Positions 33,796-45,091 of a stretch of DNA of 64,000 nucleotides are shown piece by piece. This DNA comes from Chlorocebus sabaeus (Eukaryota > Chordata > Mammalia > Primates > Cercopithecidae). The DNA lies in NCBI RefSeq assembly GCF_047675955.1, contig NC_132912.1, forward strand, positions 22,418,500 to 22,482,499, in the 5' to 3' direction. A model generated the notes under the pieces. The model was given only the letters and a program-made list of their open reading frames with translations, was not told where the DNA came from and searched no databases. Each line of letters begins with the position of its first letter. Position 1 is the first letter of the stretch. The position numbers and the translations under genes were made by a program.

Positions 33796-34093
33796 TTTTT
33801 TTATTTTTTGAAGACAGGGTCTGGCTCTGTCACCCAGGCTGGAGTGCAGTGGCACAATCACAGCTCACTGCAACCTTGAACTCCTGGGATCAAGCGATAT
33901 ACCCCCACCGCAGCCTCCTGAGTAGCTGGGACTACAGGAGCATGCCACCATGCCCAGCATTTTTTTTTGGTTTTTGTAGAGACAGGGCCTTGCTATGTTA
34001 CCCAGGCCGATCTCAAAATCCTAGGCTCAAGCGATCCTCCTGCCTCAGCCTCTCAAAGTGCTGGGATTATAGGTGGAGCCACCATGCCCAGAA
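33796..34093 (-). mobile_element. AluJ-like Alu
   Basis: Both monomers in reverse orientation from GAAGACAGGGTCTGGCTCTG to GGAGCCACCATGCCCAG. The 181-codon frame at 33585-34130 is largely Alu. Confidence 0.88.
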
Positions 34094-34280
34094 AACAACA
34101 AATTTCATTGTATCTTTTTTTTTTCTATGATTACTCTGAAAACACTGTTTGATGAGCCTTAGAAATTGATACCACTTTAAAACTACAGAAGAGTGGGTAG
34201 TCTGGAGAGACTATTTCACAACTGGGCCAAGGTGATGACTAGTTTCAATTTTGTGCTCTTAGGCCTCATTAGTCTGATTC

Positions 34281-34700
34281 TGAGGATGCTTTATTCTTCC
34301 CTAAATTGATTGTATTAATAAATAAAGCATGTGGAGGGAGGAATCTCTCCTAAAAGAGGAGCTCACTCATCCTTGAAAGTATATAGGATTTTTTTTTTAA
34401 GTGTCTGCCTGGGGAAAATGCTGTGGCGGCATTAATAGGCAACAGCATTTTAATTATGAATCTAATATATTTGTATCACAAAACCTGGCAATTTCAACGA
34501 TAAAGTACTGTGATTACACAAAGCATTTTTAGAAATAATAAACCTCTGCTGAATATGCTTACAAACTGCATTAAGATTCCATTTCAGCTCTCCTTAGTAA
34601 TATCAAATCATATGGGTAGGTTGGCTGTTTTAAAATGTATTAAATGTAAATTGATTTTGTATTGTCAGAAATAATATTTAGAGACATTCTGCAGTCTCTG
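34281..34700. promoter_or_regulatory. Candidate conserved non-coding element
   Basis: A repeat-free, AT-rich block with words such as GGCGGCATTAATAGGCAACA (34425-34444) and AGCATTTTAATTATGAATCT (34445-34464), the latter holding an ATTTTAATTA homeodomain-like core. Constraint is inferred from look only. Confidence 0.35.
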
Positions 34701-35360
34701 TCACGACCCTTGCCTGATTCCTGCTTCATGTGTTTCTAATCCTGGAAGATTTATACAGCTTTTAAATTTTCATTATGTGTTCTCCTGCCTGCCTGGTAGA
34801 CACTTGCTGTACTTTGCTTGCCACCAATCTTGGACTTGTCTAATGTGAGCCAGGATCCAGTCTGGGGACAAACACTGAGCACGAAGTTTGGGCAAAGCTT
34901 TGGCGAGGGGAGTGATCCCAAATGTAGGCTCAGGAGGCAGCTGCATCGCTTCCAAGTTTTTCTCACAAGGCTGCTGGCTCTGCTAATACCAGGGCCAGCA
35001 AACTCCCATCTAAGCCACAAACATAACATTAGTGTGCCACGCAATGTGAGTTAAGATTTGTCAAACACACCTTTATTTCATATTTGGCTGGATCATAAAG
35101 CACTCATTGCAAAGTTCCCTGGGGCCTGCAGCAAGGGACCTGGGTTGCTGTAACTCTGGTTTGTTCATGAAGTACATTAGTGAGCATAATAAAGTAATTA
35201 CATGCCTCCTACGGGTTTTTGTCTTGTAGAGTATGTGAAATCTGCCCCAGATAAATATATATATTTTAAAATGAAAGCACATGAGATGTTAGAGGAGAAT
35301 GCAAGACCTTAAATGATCAACTACGTGGCACAGAAAACACTTGTAAAGAAGGATGGGGGA
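34701..35360. other. Single-copy stretch
   Basis: No repeat or exon is recognised; frames at 34751-35054 on both strands overlap and share no domain. Confidence 0.4.
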
Positions 35361-35658
35361 GGCCAGGCACAGTGGCTCACGCCTATAATCCCAGCACTTT
35401 GGGAGGCTAAGGTGGGAGAATCACTTGAGTCAGGAGTTCGAGACCAGACTGGGCAACGTACTGAGACCCTGTCTCTACAAAAAGTTTTAAAAATTAGCTG
35501 AGTATGGTGGTGTGTGCCTATAGTCCCAACTACTCAGGAGGCTGAGGTGAGAGGATCGTTTGAGCCCAGGCGTTGGAGGCTGCAGTGAGCTGTCATTACA
35601 CCACTATACTTCAGCTGGGCGACAGAGCAAGATCCTGTCTGAAAAAAAGAAAAAAAAA
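35361..35658 (+). mobile_element. AluJ-like Alu
   Basis: Head GGCCAGGCACAGTGGCTCAC at 35361, A-tail near 35643-35658, followed by a TTTTG microsatellite. Confidence 0.88.
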
Positions 35659-35659
35659 G

Positions 35660-35688
35660 TTTTGTTTTGTTTTGTTTTGTTTTGTTTA
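35660..35688. repeat. (TTTTG)n microsatellite
   Basis: About five TTTTG units abut the A-tail of the preceding Alu. Confidence 0.9.
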
Positions 35689-35689
35689 G

Positions 35690-36135
35690 GTTTCAGTATG
35701 AACAGACTAACCCTGTTTAAAGAGGGATGAGGAATGAGGATCTTCATCTGCCACCTGCAGGGCTCTGGGGAAGGACAGGATTCCAGTGCATTTGTTGTAA
35801 CTGGCTGGGCACAGGAAAGCTGGACTTATAGGCAACAGTACCGCAGGGTGGTCCTGTGTAGGAAGGGCTGGGGAAAGAGCCAGGGAATATTCCTCCTTGT
35901 GTCTCTGCCCTCTACAAACTAGGTGGTCAAAAATCTCTCAAGTTTTGGGTGATGCTGCTCCTGGAAAGCAACAGCATATTTCACCCGTGAAAACAAGTGC
36001 TCACCTCAGTGCCTGCAGCCTAAAAGAGACCAGACTTTTGAGCTTCAGGAATATCAGGCATTCGACCCTAAAGGTGAAACTGTGCCCAAAGGGTTAAAGA
36101 AGTTGGTAACAGGAATTCTTGAGCTTGTCTTATAG
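35690..36135. other. Single-copy stretch
   Basis: Nothing is recognised. Confidence 0.4.
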
Positions 36136-36139
36136 GATG

Positions 36140-36955
36140 GCGTATAAGGAAGTAGCTTGTAACAGTCCCCTCCACTTACAACAAAACTGGCCAACTGGGG
36201 CAGTTGCAGTGGCTCAGGCCTTTAATCCCAGCACTTTGGGAAGCCAAGGCAGGAGGATTGCTTGAGCCCAGAAGTTTGAGACCAGCCTGGGCAACATAGC
36301 AAGACCTCGTCTCTACAAAAACAAACATGAAAAGCCAGGCATGGTGGCACATGCTTGTAGTCCCAGCTATTTGGGAGGCTGATGTGGGAAGATTACTTGA
36401 GCCTAGAAATTCAAGGCTGCAGTGAGTGGTGATTTCACCACTGAACTCCAGACTCTAGCTTGGGTGACAGAACAAGAACTTATCTCAAACAAAGAAGCAC
36501 AACAATAAAAAACAAAACCAAAAAAACTGGCCAAACTGGCTGAAACTAATTGCAACCAATATGGCTGGCTATAGTCTATGCAGAATGGTCTTACTTTGCC
36601 AGATGGGTGACCTTTTGATGTCACAGTCTGAATTCATACCATATGGTTCCTACCAATTTCCCCCAACTTTGCACATACAACCACAAAGAAGCACGAAGAG
36701 ACAACCGCACCCACTTAAGGGACTTTGCAAACTTCCCCTCCCCTTCCTCCAATCATTCACCAACCCCAAAACCCCTCCCCCAGAATTTCTCCTTTCCATG
36801 TACTGCTTTGAGACCAGTACAAGGAGATGGATTTGAGCCCATTTCCTGTCTCCTTGCACAGCCACCTTGCAATAAACCTTTCTTTCTACAAAAATCTGGT
36901 GCTTCGGTGTTTGGCTTTTCCTTGTGTGTGGGCAAATGGACTCAGTGCAATTAGG
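36140..36955 (+). mobile_element. ERV class I solo LTR (tentative), split by an Alu
   Basis: The right part (36528-36955) has the architecture of an LTR end: a C-rich U3/R part, GCAATAAACCTTTCTTTCTA (36868-36887) with an AATAAA signal, and GGTGCTTCGGTGTTTGGC after it. The left part starts near TGTAACAGTCCCCTCCAC (36159-36176). The family is not resolved. No internal sequence is seen. Confidence 0.55.
36199..36522 (+). mobile_element. AluJ-like Alu inside the LTR
   Basis: Both arms present with an A-rich tail. AAAACTGGCCAACTGG at 36183-36198 and the near-copy with one extra A at 36523-36539 form the target-site duplication. Confidence 0.88.
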
Positions 36956-37680
36956 TTACAAGGGCTCATAATATCCTCATATTCCTGTGTATCCTGTTTT
37001 GCTACCTTTGGTTTGATTTTCATGAAAATTCGTACTGGTAAAATGGAATTGACTAGAGCAGAGGCATCCAGCCTTTTGCCACCAAGAACTCTTTATTATT
37101 CCTAATCCTCATCAAGAGAAAAAGGAAGTTATGACTAATTGGTTTTCCACTTTTGTTAGACACTCAGTGCATCTAACCAGCAGGACCGACAAGTACTGCC
37201 CCAAAAAGCTGAGGTACTTCTAGCCACACGTCAAGGCTCATGGCATTTTAATAAGACATGGCAACCTTTACAGCAGGCCCAGCTCTGATTGTTGTTAGAC
37301 TTTTTGAAATACTTAAAATCATCTGAGGGCTCCTTTCACTGTCAATGAAGACTCTTGGCCAGCCAGGCACGTGTGCTGTTAGGCAGAACAGAATCTGGGA
37401 GGAAGAACAGCTGGAGCGGGCCGATGTTGAAGCGGTGGGTCAGACAGCAGCGTTGGGCCCAGGACTTTATACACTTCCTATAAGAAGCACTAGAGCTGGA
37501 AAATGGGAACTCCTGCAGTGCTGAGCCGATCTGTTTCCAGGAGTGGGGAGAGTTGTTGAAGAGATGGAATGGGAACCGTTAACCTAGCTAGAAGCTCCAG
37601 GGACACAAAGGTCAAAATAAAACAAAACAAAATACAACCCCTCCCCAAAACCACAATGATACATCTCTTAAAAGCTATCC
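36956..37680. other. Single-copy stretch containing copy A of a 40-base repeat
   Basis: No repeat family or exon is recognised. Copy A of an unexplained 40-base direct repeat lies at 37254-37293. Confidence 0.4.
37254..37293 (+). repeat. 40-base direct repeat, copy A
   Basis: Identical to 40355-40394 except for one base (T here, C there). Core word CAGCAGGCCCAGCTCTGATT. Homology stops abruptly at both ends. Confidence 0.95.
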
Positions 37681-37691
37681 CAAAAGCTTAA

Positions 37692-37712
37692 AACACACAC
37701 ACACACACACGG
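37692..37712. repeat. (CA)n microsatellite
   Basis: A short CA run. Confidence 0.9.
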
Positions 37713-37811
37713 GGAGAAAATATAATCAAGTGTTGCCTTCAGACCGTGGGTGACAGATACATATTTATTTAAAGAGGGGAAAGACTGTGTCGGCAGGGGA
37801 AGTCAGTCCTA

Positions 37812-37862
37812 CTGAGAAGGTGTTATGTGCCAGGCATTGTGTAGGTGCTTTATAGGGTTGAA
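37812..37862 (-). repeat. MIR fragment
   Basis: GTTATGTGCCAGGCATTGTG-like antisense MIR words. Confidence 0.5.
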
Positions 37863-38004
37863 GGTTCTTTTAAAAGTGTGGTGCTTGTCACTCACAATAT
37901 TCTCTTGCCTTGTCCCAGTGAACTCATAGTTAAATCCCAACATGAAGGGGACAGTGGTAGGAACAGCAGTAACATAACACTGACTACAACAAAGACAACA
38001 ATAA

Positions 38005-38215
38005 CAATGTTTACTGAGTGCCTTACAAAGATCAGGCGCCATGGCAAGTGTTTTACACGGATCAATTAGTTAAGTCCTGGGGATATCCCTAGTCCTGAGG
38101 TACTATTATGATCATCCCCATTTTATAGCTGGAAAAACTGAGGCTCCATGACTGGCCCTAGGTCACACAGCTAAAGAAAAGAGTATCTAAAATCCAAATC
38201 CCAAGTCTGTCTGAC
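38005..38215 (-). repeat. MIR SINE
   Basis: GTTTACTGAGTGCCTTACAA, CATCCCCATTTTATAGCTGG (38113-38132) and CCCTAGGTCACACAGCTAAA are antisense MIR. Confidence 0.8.
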
Positions 38216-38359
38216 TTCAGATCGCTTGCTTATAATAGAGTAGACTATCTTCCATTAAATAGGAGGGAATAAAAACTAAGAGCTGCTTCCTTAACATTTC
38301 CATGTAACACAGGAGTCAAAAACAGCACTCTTGGTGGCCATGAAGACAGAGGCATTATT

Positions 38360-38525
38360 ACTTTTTTTTTTTTTTTTTTTTAGAGACAGGGTCTCTCTCT
38401 GTCACCCAGGCTGGAGCGCAGTGGTACAATCATGTCTCACTGTAGCCTCCAACTCCTGGGCTCAAGTGATCCTCCTGCCTCAACTTCCACAGTACTTGGG
38501 ACTACAGGCACACGTCACCATTCCA
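38360..38525 (-). mobile_element. Alu monomer
   Basis: T-run, AGAGACAGGGTCTCTCTCTG, then a single monomer to ACTACAGGCACACGTCACCA. It abuts the next Alu. Confidence 0.8.
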
Positions 38526-38833
38526 AACTAATTATTATTATTATTATTTTTGAGATGGAGTCTCGCTCTGTGGCCCAGGCTGGAGTGCAGTGGCTCAATC
38601 TCGGCTCACTGCAACCTCTGCCTCCTGGGTTCAAGCAATTCTACTGTTCAGCCTCAGAGTAGCTGGACCAACACGCACCTGCCATTATGCCCAACTAATT
38701 TTTGTATTTTTCGTATAGACGGGGTTTTGCCATAATGGCCAGGTTGCTCTCAAACACCTGACCTCAAGTGATTGACCCACCTCAGCCTCCCAAAGTGTTG
38801 GGATTACAGGCGTGAGCCACCATTCCCAGTTGA
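38526..38833 (-). mobile_element. AluS-like Alu
   Basis: An ATT microrepeat and T-run, GAGATGGAGTCTCGCTCTGT, both monomers, ending GCGTGAGCCACCATTCCCAG. Confidence 0.9.
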
Positions 38834-39490
38834 GACATCCTATATAAAGAGCCTTAGTAAACCCTGAGTGACTGAGGCAGGCCCTGCAGCTCCTTGCTCC
38901 CCCTGCTCCATGGCCACACATGACACCTTGCTGTGAGATGGGCAGAAAAGAAGGAAAATTACACAATGGTATGAGAACCAAGAGAGACAACTTCCACTCT
39001 TCACATCAGCCAAACACTGCCCCTGAAGTCCTGGAAGTGTTTGGGAGGAATCTGGGAATCTGAAAAAGAAAGGATTGGGAGCTACTGCCAGTGAGTCATA
39101 CTGTGTACTGAGAAATATGAAATCGTGATTATTGATGGGATGCTATTTCTACTCCCAAATGAGTGGGCTGGGAAATACTGGTTACATTTACAGTGAATGA
39201 ATAGTTGTCTGTTTGCCTGAGGGGTCTTGTATCTTTTCCACATCACTGCAGGTATTTTCTGAGTTGGAGTTCAAGGTTCTTTTCTGCAAAGACTTCACTT
39301 GCTTCTTTGTAAAGAAGTTTGCAAAGTGTTGCATGAGTGCCAACTTTTTATCTGTTTTTTATGATGATGGCAAATATTAATGAGGGATAGGATCTTCTTC
39401 TTAAAGCTTTTTAATTCCTGGGGCCTCCTTCCTTAACAAATCCTTGGTATCTGTACTTTTCCTAGAAATGAGAAAGATGCTCCACTGCAT
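38834..39490. other. Single-copy stretch
   Basis: Nothing is recognised. Confidence 0.4.
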
Positions 39491-39795
39491 TTTTCTTTTT
39501 TCTTTGAGACAGGGTCTTGCTTTATCCCCCAGGTTGGAGTGCAGTGGCACAATCACAGCTCACTGCAGCCTTCAACTGCTAGGCTCAAGTGATCCTCCTG
39601 CCTCAATCTCCAGAGTAGCTGGAACTAGAACTACAGGTGCATGCCACCACACCAGGCTAATTTTTTATTTTTTGTAGAGATCGGGGTCTTGCTCTGTTGC
39701 CCAGGCTGGTCTTGAACTCCTGTCCTCAAGTTATCCTCCCCACTTCGCCTCCCAAAGTCCTGGGATTACAGGCATGAGCCACTGCACCTGTCCTC
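39491..39795 (-). mobile_element. AluJ-like Alu
   Basis: Reverse Alu from TTTGAGACAGGGTCTTGCTT to GAGCCACTGCACCTGTCC, with a short GAACTAGAACTACA internal duplication. Confidence 0.88.
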
Positions 39796-40014
39796 CGCTC
39801 CCATTCAAAAAGTTCATTGATTATGTTCACAGTCTGTTAGTTCCTTTGTCTAATACTGACACGTCTTAGTTTTAGTGGGTTTGAGCCCCGTCTAGGCCAT
39901 TTGGCTGTTCTGCCATCAGGTAGATTGCTTTATGACCTGAAGTGATTGTTATAGACTACCAAAGTGACCAGAAGGAGGCCACAAGACAGATGGGGTTTCA
40001 AAGGATCTCACTGC

Positions 40015-40165
40015 ATCAGCCTGTTCTAGACCTTACAGTGGCTCCCCATGGCTCTGGATCCACCTGAGATTCCATTCCACACTCTCACTCCTCTTCCCAC
40101 CACCGCCCCACAGGCTCCTTGCTGTGTGCTGCAATTCGTGCCTCAGCCACATCTGCTCTGGGGCC
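40015..40165 (+). repeat. L2 LINE fragment
   Basis: TTACAGTGGCTCCCCATGGC (40033-40052) and GTGCCTCAGCCACATCTGCT follow an internal L2 order. Confidence 0.5.
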
Positions 40166-41043
40166 TCCACCCTATGGGAGCTCAAGAGGAGAAATGTGCT
40201 TCACTTCCCAGAGACGAAATCCTATGGAAACTAAACAAAGACATGCTCCAGCACTTGACAACTAACACACTGTTTATGGCCTGAGCAGCATCAAGCATTC
40301 CGAAAACCAAAACTGGGGCTTTGTATTACTTTGTTTCCGAGAGTAAAGAGAGAGAGACATGGCAACCCTTACAGCAGGCCCAGCTCTGATTGTTTACCTT
40401 TGTCAGCAATTCTACCTGAAGTAATAAAAACAAGCAAACAAACAAACAAATAAACAACCCAGGGAACAGAAGCAGCCTCGTGAAAAATGGCCTGTTCAGA
40501 AGCACTGAGACATATGAAAATACAAGCCAGCACAGACTTCCTGTCTCTTTAAAATGTTTTGAATCCCAGATGCCAAGCAGGATGCTAGGGGCTTCTTGTA
40601 GCTGGCCACAAGTGTCAGGAAAACAAAAAACAAACAAACAAAACCCCCTACATGTTGACTCAGTTGAAATAAACATTTCATTACTCTCATAATAAAGACA
40701 AGTTCTTGACTGAGTGCATGAAATTCCAGGTAGTCAGATTTCTGGATTGTACTGTGCAGGAAATTTCCAGAAACACTTAATAATAGTGTGCATGATAAAG
40801 TATTGAATTTGATTGGCTAGAGGGAGATGGAAGGAGAAAGCCAGCATTGTGAGATCACCTGATAGGTGCTATTAGGGTATTGGATAAATGATTGGACCCA
40901 CAGACTAGCCCGCATTGTACTAGGTGCTTATTGTCAACATCCAGAAGCCTACAAATGAACCACTTGTTGAAAACATGAGGAGACAGTCTCTACGGACATG
41001 CCAGAAAAATAAATCTCAGGTTAGTTTGTGGAATTAAAAATCA
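40166..41043. other. Single-copy stretch with AAAC microrepeats and copy B of a 40-base repeat
   Basis: AAAC runs at about 40430-40456 and 40624-40643; the 40-base repeat at 40355-40394. No exon is seen. Confidence 0.4.
40355..40394 (+). repeat. 40-base direct repeat, copy B
   Basis: Same orientation as 37254-37293, one mismatch, 3.1 kb away. It follows an AGAGAG run. Confidence 0.95.
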
Positions 41044-41165
41044 AAAGATAAGAAAGGGAGAGGGGGAGAAGAAAGAAGAGAGAGAGAGAGAAAGAGAAAG
41101 AGAGAGGCAGAAAGAGATGGAGAGAGAAAGGGAGGGAGGAAGGAAGAAAGGAAAAGGGGGGAGAA
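41044..41165. repeat. Polypurine (GA-rich) tract
   Basis: About 120 bases with almost no pyrimidines on the plus strand: GAGA, AAAG and GGAA runs. Low-complexity DNA able in principle to form triplex. Confidence 0.9.
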
Positions 41166-41229
41166 TAAATGACACAGTGGCTTTGTAATTTTCCTCCCTG
41201 TTCACACGAGTAGCAAATCATCCCTGCAT

Positions 41230-41690
41230 TCTTCAAGCCATTTTCCTCATATTTTATCTTGTTTTATTCTTACCACAACCTCGAGGGAACCCTTTTTAAA
41301 AATTTTTCGTATTATTTTAGTTTTTTTAGAGACAGGGTCTCACTCTGTTGCCCACACTGAGTGCAGCGGCATGATCATAGCTCACTGCAGCCTCAAACTC
41401 CTGGGCTCAAGCAATCCTCCCACCTCAGCCTCCTGAGCAGCTGGGACTACAGGTGCACACCACCATGCCCAGCTAATGTTTTAAAAATGTTTTGTAGAAA
41501 TGAGGTCCTGCTGTGTTGCTCAGACTGGTCTGAAACTCCTGGGCTCAAGAGATCCTTCCATCCTGGCCTCCCAAAGTGCAGGGATTACAGGCATGAGCCA
41601 TTGTGCCTGGCCTTATATAACTGAACACACAGAGGTTAAATTACTTGCCCAGGATAATACAGCAAACAGTCAAGGGGTGGGCACCCCATC
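41230..41690 (-). repeat. MIR SINE split by an Alu
   Basis: TTTTATTCTTACCACAACCT (41262-41281) lies left of the Alu and CACAGAGGTTAAATTACTTG (41628-41647) right of it; together they make the antisense MIR order. Confidence 0.65.
41300..41612 (-). mobile_element. AluJ-like Alu
   Basis: Reverse Alu from TTTTTTTAGAGACAGGGTCT to GAGCCATTGTGCCTGGCC. Confidence 0.88.
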
Positions 41691-42519
41691 TAATCTCTCC
41701 AGTGAGCAAAGCCAGGATGGCCTGTTTGTTCTGTGCTGTGAAATTAACCCCAATGTCTCTTGCCTGGGCTCCCTCTGCCCTCATGTTGCCACTGGAGTCA
41801 ACATATGGAATGATTTAGAGACTTTCTCTCTGAAGGCAGGGGATGGACTTAATGATACCCCGAGATCCCCTGCCAAAGAATGGTTTTCTTGTAATTCTAA
41901 AGATACATAGTGGGCCTCTATGGAAACAGAGTCCCATGTGCAGGAAGTGGGGACTGGGCCCCATTTCTTGTCATTGATCAGTTGCATATGTCAGGAAAGG
42001 GCATGAAAGGCAAGAAACAGATGTTTCCTGATGGGGCGCCTTCCTGATAAGGGGATCTCCTTGCTTGTCCACCAGCAGCCCTACCTGAGCTGTAAAGCCC
42101 CAGCCAAGAGTTGGCAGAACCCCTAACTTAGGTTGCTTCCCCCACGAGTCTGCCCCAGGGACTCCTTGTCCTCTATTCTTCCTGGCTTAAAACTGTGGAA
42201 GCCTACACCCCTCAGCCCCTATGGTAGGCAGGGGAGGGAGGCTCATTTAGGGAATGGGGGCTGGCAGGGGTCTTTGGGATGGGTTTCTCTTTCTGACATG
42301 AAGATCATTTCCTGGAAAAGCAAAACACAGCAAAAAAAATCTGCTGCCATTTTGACTCTACAGCCACTTAATGTGGTGAAGAGTTGCCGTAGCAACATGA
42401 TTTCTGCCTCAGCTTGACAGAAATTCATGCTTGCCTGGTTTGAAAAGAAAAATTGGACATTCAATCTGCACCAGAGAATTTACACATAAGAGCAGATAGT
42501 AGCTATACAGTCTGCCTTT
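41691..42519. other. Single-copy stretch
   Basis: No repeat or exon is recognised; the frame 41500-41910 starts inside the Alu. Confidence 0.4.
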
Positions 42520-42780
42520 ATTATTATTTTTTAACTTTTTAGTATGCATTTCGAGTACATACAAAAGTAGAGAGAATAGTATAACAATGCTCCTTGTACT
42601 TATCACCGGGTTCCCGCAGTGATCAGCATACGGCCAAGCTTGGTTCATTGATCTATTCACTCATTCCCCAGCCCCCACCCACTGTATTAGTTTTAAACAA
42701 ATCCTGGATATCATATCATTTCACCCACAAATACTTCAGTATGAATCTCTAAGAGATGGGGACTCTGTTTTTTAATAAAT
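42520..42780. repeat. Old LINE fragment
   Basis: AAAAGTAGAGAGAATAGTAT (42562-42581), TACTTATCACCGGG and CAAATCCTGGATATCATATC resemble an old L1M 3' segment also glimpsed near 8200. Orientation is uncertain. Confidence 0.45.
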
Positions 42781-42895
42781 GATTCTCACACGAATAATAA
42801 ATGAAAGAGAATGAAGGAAGATTTCAGAATACGATTTCTGCCTTTCTTCCTAAACATTTTTAAAACTGCATCTATTCACTTTTTAAAAATATCCT

Positions 42896-43200
42896 GCTGG
42901 GTACAGTGGCTTGAGCCTATAAATCCAGCACTTTGGGAGGTGGAGGTGGGAGGATCGCTTGAGGCCAGGAGTTCAAGACCAGCCTGGGCAACATAGTGAG
43001 ACCCCCATCTATAAAAAAAAAAAATTAAAAATTAGCTAGACATGGTGGCTGCACCACTGGTCCTGGCTACTCTGGAGGCTGAAGTAGGAAAACCATTTGA
43101 GTCTGGGAGATTGAGGCTGCAGTGAGCTGTGATTGCACCACTGCACTCCAGCCTGGGTGACAGAAGGAGACCCTGTCTCAAAATAAAAAACAAAACAAAA
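42896..43200 (+). mobile_element. AluJ-like Alu
   Basis: GCTGGGTACAGTGGCTTGAG head; both monomers; tail AAATAAAAAACAAAACAAAA. Confidence 0.88.
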
Positions 43201-43269
43201 ATCTCTACTTTATCTCTACTGTAGACACTATGCTTTGGCTTAAAATATATAGCATTATGCAGCAGGCAA

Positions 43270-43402
43270 AGTTCCAAGTTTACATGGATTATCTCATTTA
43301 ATCCCTACAACAGTCCTAATATTATCCCATTTTACAGATGAGGAAAATAGGGCCTGGGGAGATTAGTAACTTGACCAATATCAAACACTTCAGTTAGGTA
43401 AA
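43270..43402 (-). repeat. MIR fragment
   Basis: GGATTATCTCATTTAATCCC and CATTTTACAGATGAGGAAAA (43328-43347) are antisense MIR. Confidence 0.75.
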
Positions 43403-43839
43403 TAAGCAAACACATTGTTTTTAGTTCCTAATCAGGCCTAATCTTACCATTGAAAGGCCTGCATATTTAGGTTACGACTTGAAACTCGTCAGTGGTGCAT
43501 GCTTTCTGGTGCTTTGCGTTTTTGTACCCACTCTTCAGACGTGACATTAACATCTTATTGAGCAGATCCCTGTAAGAAGCCACTGTGTGGTTTAAGGATT
43601 ATTCTCAAAATGACCACCGATCTTAATCCTCTCAAAGTCTATTTTCAACCATTGCATATATTCTATTAAACCCTAAGAAGTCTCCTTCAGTGGAAACTTG
43701 GGAGGTTTGATCCCCGGGAAGTGGTTCTGGGAGGTAGATGCCATGTTAGATGAGGTCACTCAACCACTTTCTGGCTGTGTGACAAGGTAGAATAGCTAAC
43801 TGTCCCCATCAGAACCTTGCCACATTATTTTGCAGTCAT
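43403..43839. other. Single-copy stretch
   Basis: Nothing is recognised. Confidence 0.4.
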
Positions 43840-43975
43840 CTACTTACTGGTTTGTTTCCTTAGAGGCTCCTTAAGGCCAGGAGCCAAATTGCCATTTGTT
43901 GGTTTGGCTGTTTGTTCTTTTTCTGTATCTGAGCATTGACACTGGTACACAGTAAGTACTCAGTAAATATGCTTT
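43840..43975 (+). repeat. L2 LINE 3' end
   Basis: CTTAAGGCCAGGAGCCAAAT and GTACACAGTAAGTACTCAGT (43945-43964) match the sense L2 3' end. Confidence 0.65.
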
Positions 43976-44194
43976 TCCAGATACAGTTCTCTGAGTTCTT
44001 TTTATTTTTCTTTCAAACTGAACAAACAATGACATATCTGGCCATGACTAAAATACAGAATACATCAAAGCAGCCATTTAATTCAGGGAAAGTTAACATT
44101 TCTTAATTAAGGGAAAAGGTATCCTTTTCTGATTGATTTTCCACGATGTCTGCCCACACTGACATTGTTCAATGTGCAATTGCCCAGTGACTTT

Positions 44195-44508
44195 ATTGTA
44201 TTTTTATTTTTATTTTTTGAGGCAGAGTCTCACTCTGTCACCCAGGTTGGTTTGCAGTGATGTGATCTCAGGTCACTGCAACCTCCACTTCCCGGGTTCA
44301 AGCAATTCTTGTGCCTCAGCCACCTGAGTAGCTGAGATTACAGGTGTGTGCCACTACGCCTGGCTAGTTTTTGTATTTTTAGTAGAAATGAGGTTTCACT
44401 ATGTTGGCCAGGCTGGTCTCGAACTCCTGACCTCAGGTGATCCACCTGCTTCAGCCTCCCAAAGTGCTGGGATTACAGATGTGAGCCATGGAGGTCAGCC
44501 CAACCAAT
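44195..44508 (-). mobile_element. AluS-like Alu
   Basis: TTTTTGAGGCAGAGTCTCAC to GATGTGAGCCATGGAGGTC; both monomers. Confidence 0.9.
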
Positions 44509-44949
44509 GACTTTATAGAAATAGTCTTTGGAGTTTGACTTGGAACAAGTTAGTGCTGTATTATCTGAAGTTTAATATTTAATGTTTTCATAGTTAAGAC
44601 TCTTAAGTTGAATTCTCATTACTAATAGTAATTTTAGTTTTATAACAGGCGAATGCACACAATAAGAACTTCAAGGAACAATTTAAGTCAATATTAAGAG
44701 TGTTCAAGTATTTCCAAGTCATTCCAAAATATTTTCCTCACACTTAATAGTACCGTGAAAAAGGTCATCTGATTCTCATAGACTGTTCGGAATTTAAATA
44801 GTTGTCCCATTTCCCCCCGCTTGCATTTACCAGGTCATATGCCAGGTTTGGGCTCAGAAGATATCATTACTGCACGTAATAGGCTAATAACAAAATCAGA
44901 CTTATACATTGACTTGACAATCATCCTTATTTGAGCTTGTACTTCTTTA
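44509..44949. other. Single-copy stretch
   Basis: Nothing is recognised; AT-rich. Confidence 0.4.
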
Positions 44950-45091
44950 TTTTTAAGTTTTTAATTATTTTTAGAGATGGGGATCTTGCTATGTTGCCCA
45001 GGCTGGTCTTAACTCCTAGCCTCAAGTGATCCCCCCACCTTGGCCTCCCAAAGTTTTGGGATTACAGGCATGAGCCACCACACCTGGTCAG
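44950..45091 (-). mobile_element. Alu monomer
   Basis: TTAGAGATGGGGATCTTGCT to GAGCCACCACACCTGGTC; single monomer with T-rich tail side. Confidence 0.8.

Noticed and set aside
33585..34130. 181-codon frame
   Set aside because: Most of it is reverse Alu translated; Alu-derived frames of this length are common.
37692..37712. CA microsatellite as a notable feature
   Set aside because: Short and ordinary; the same holds for 17369-17388 and 62780-62818.
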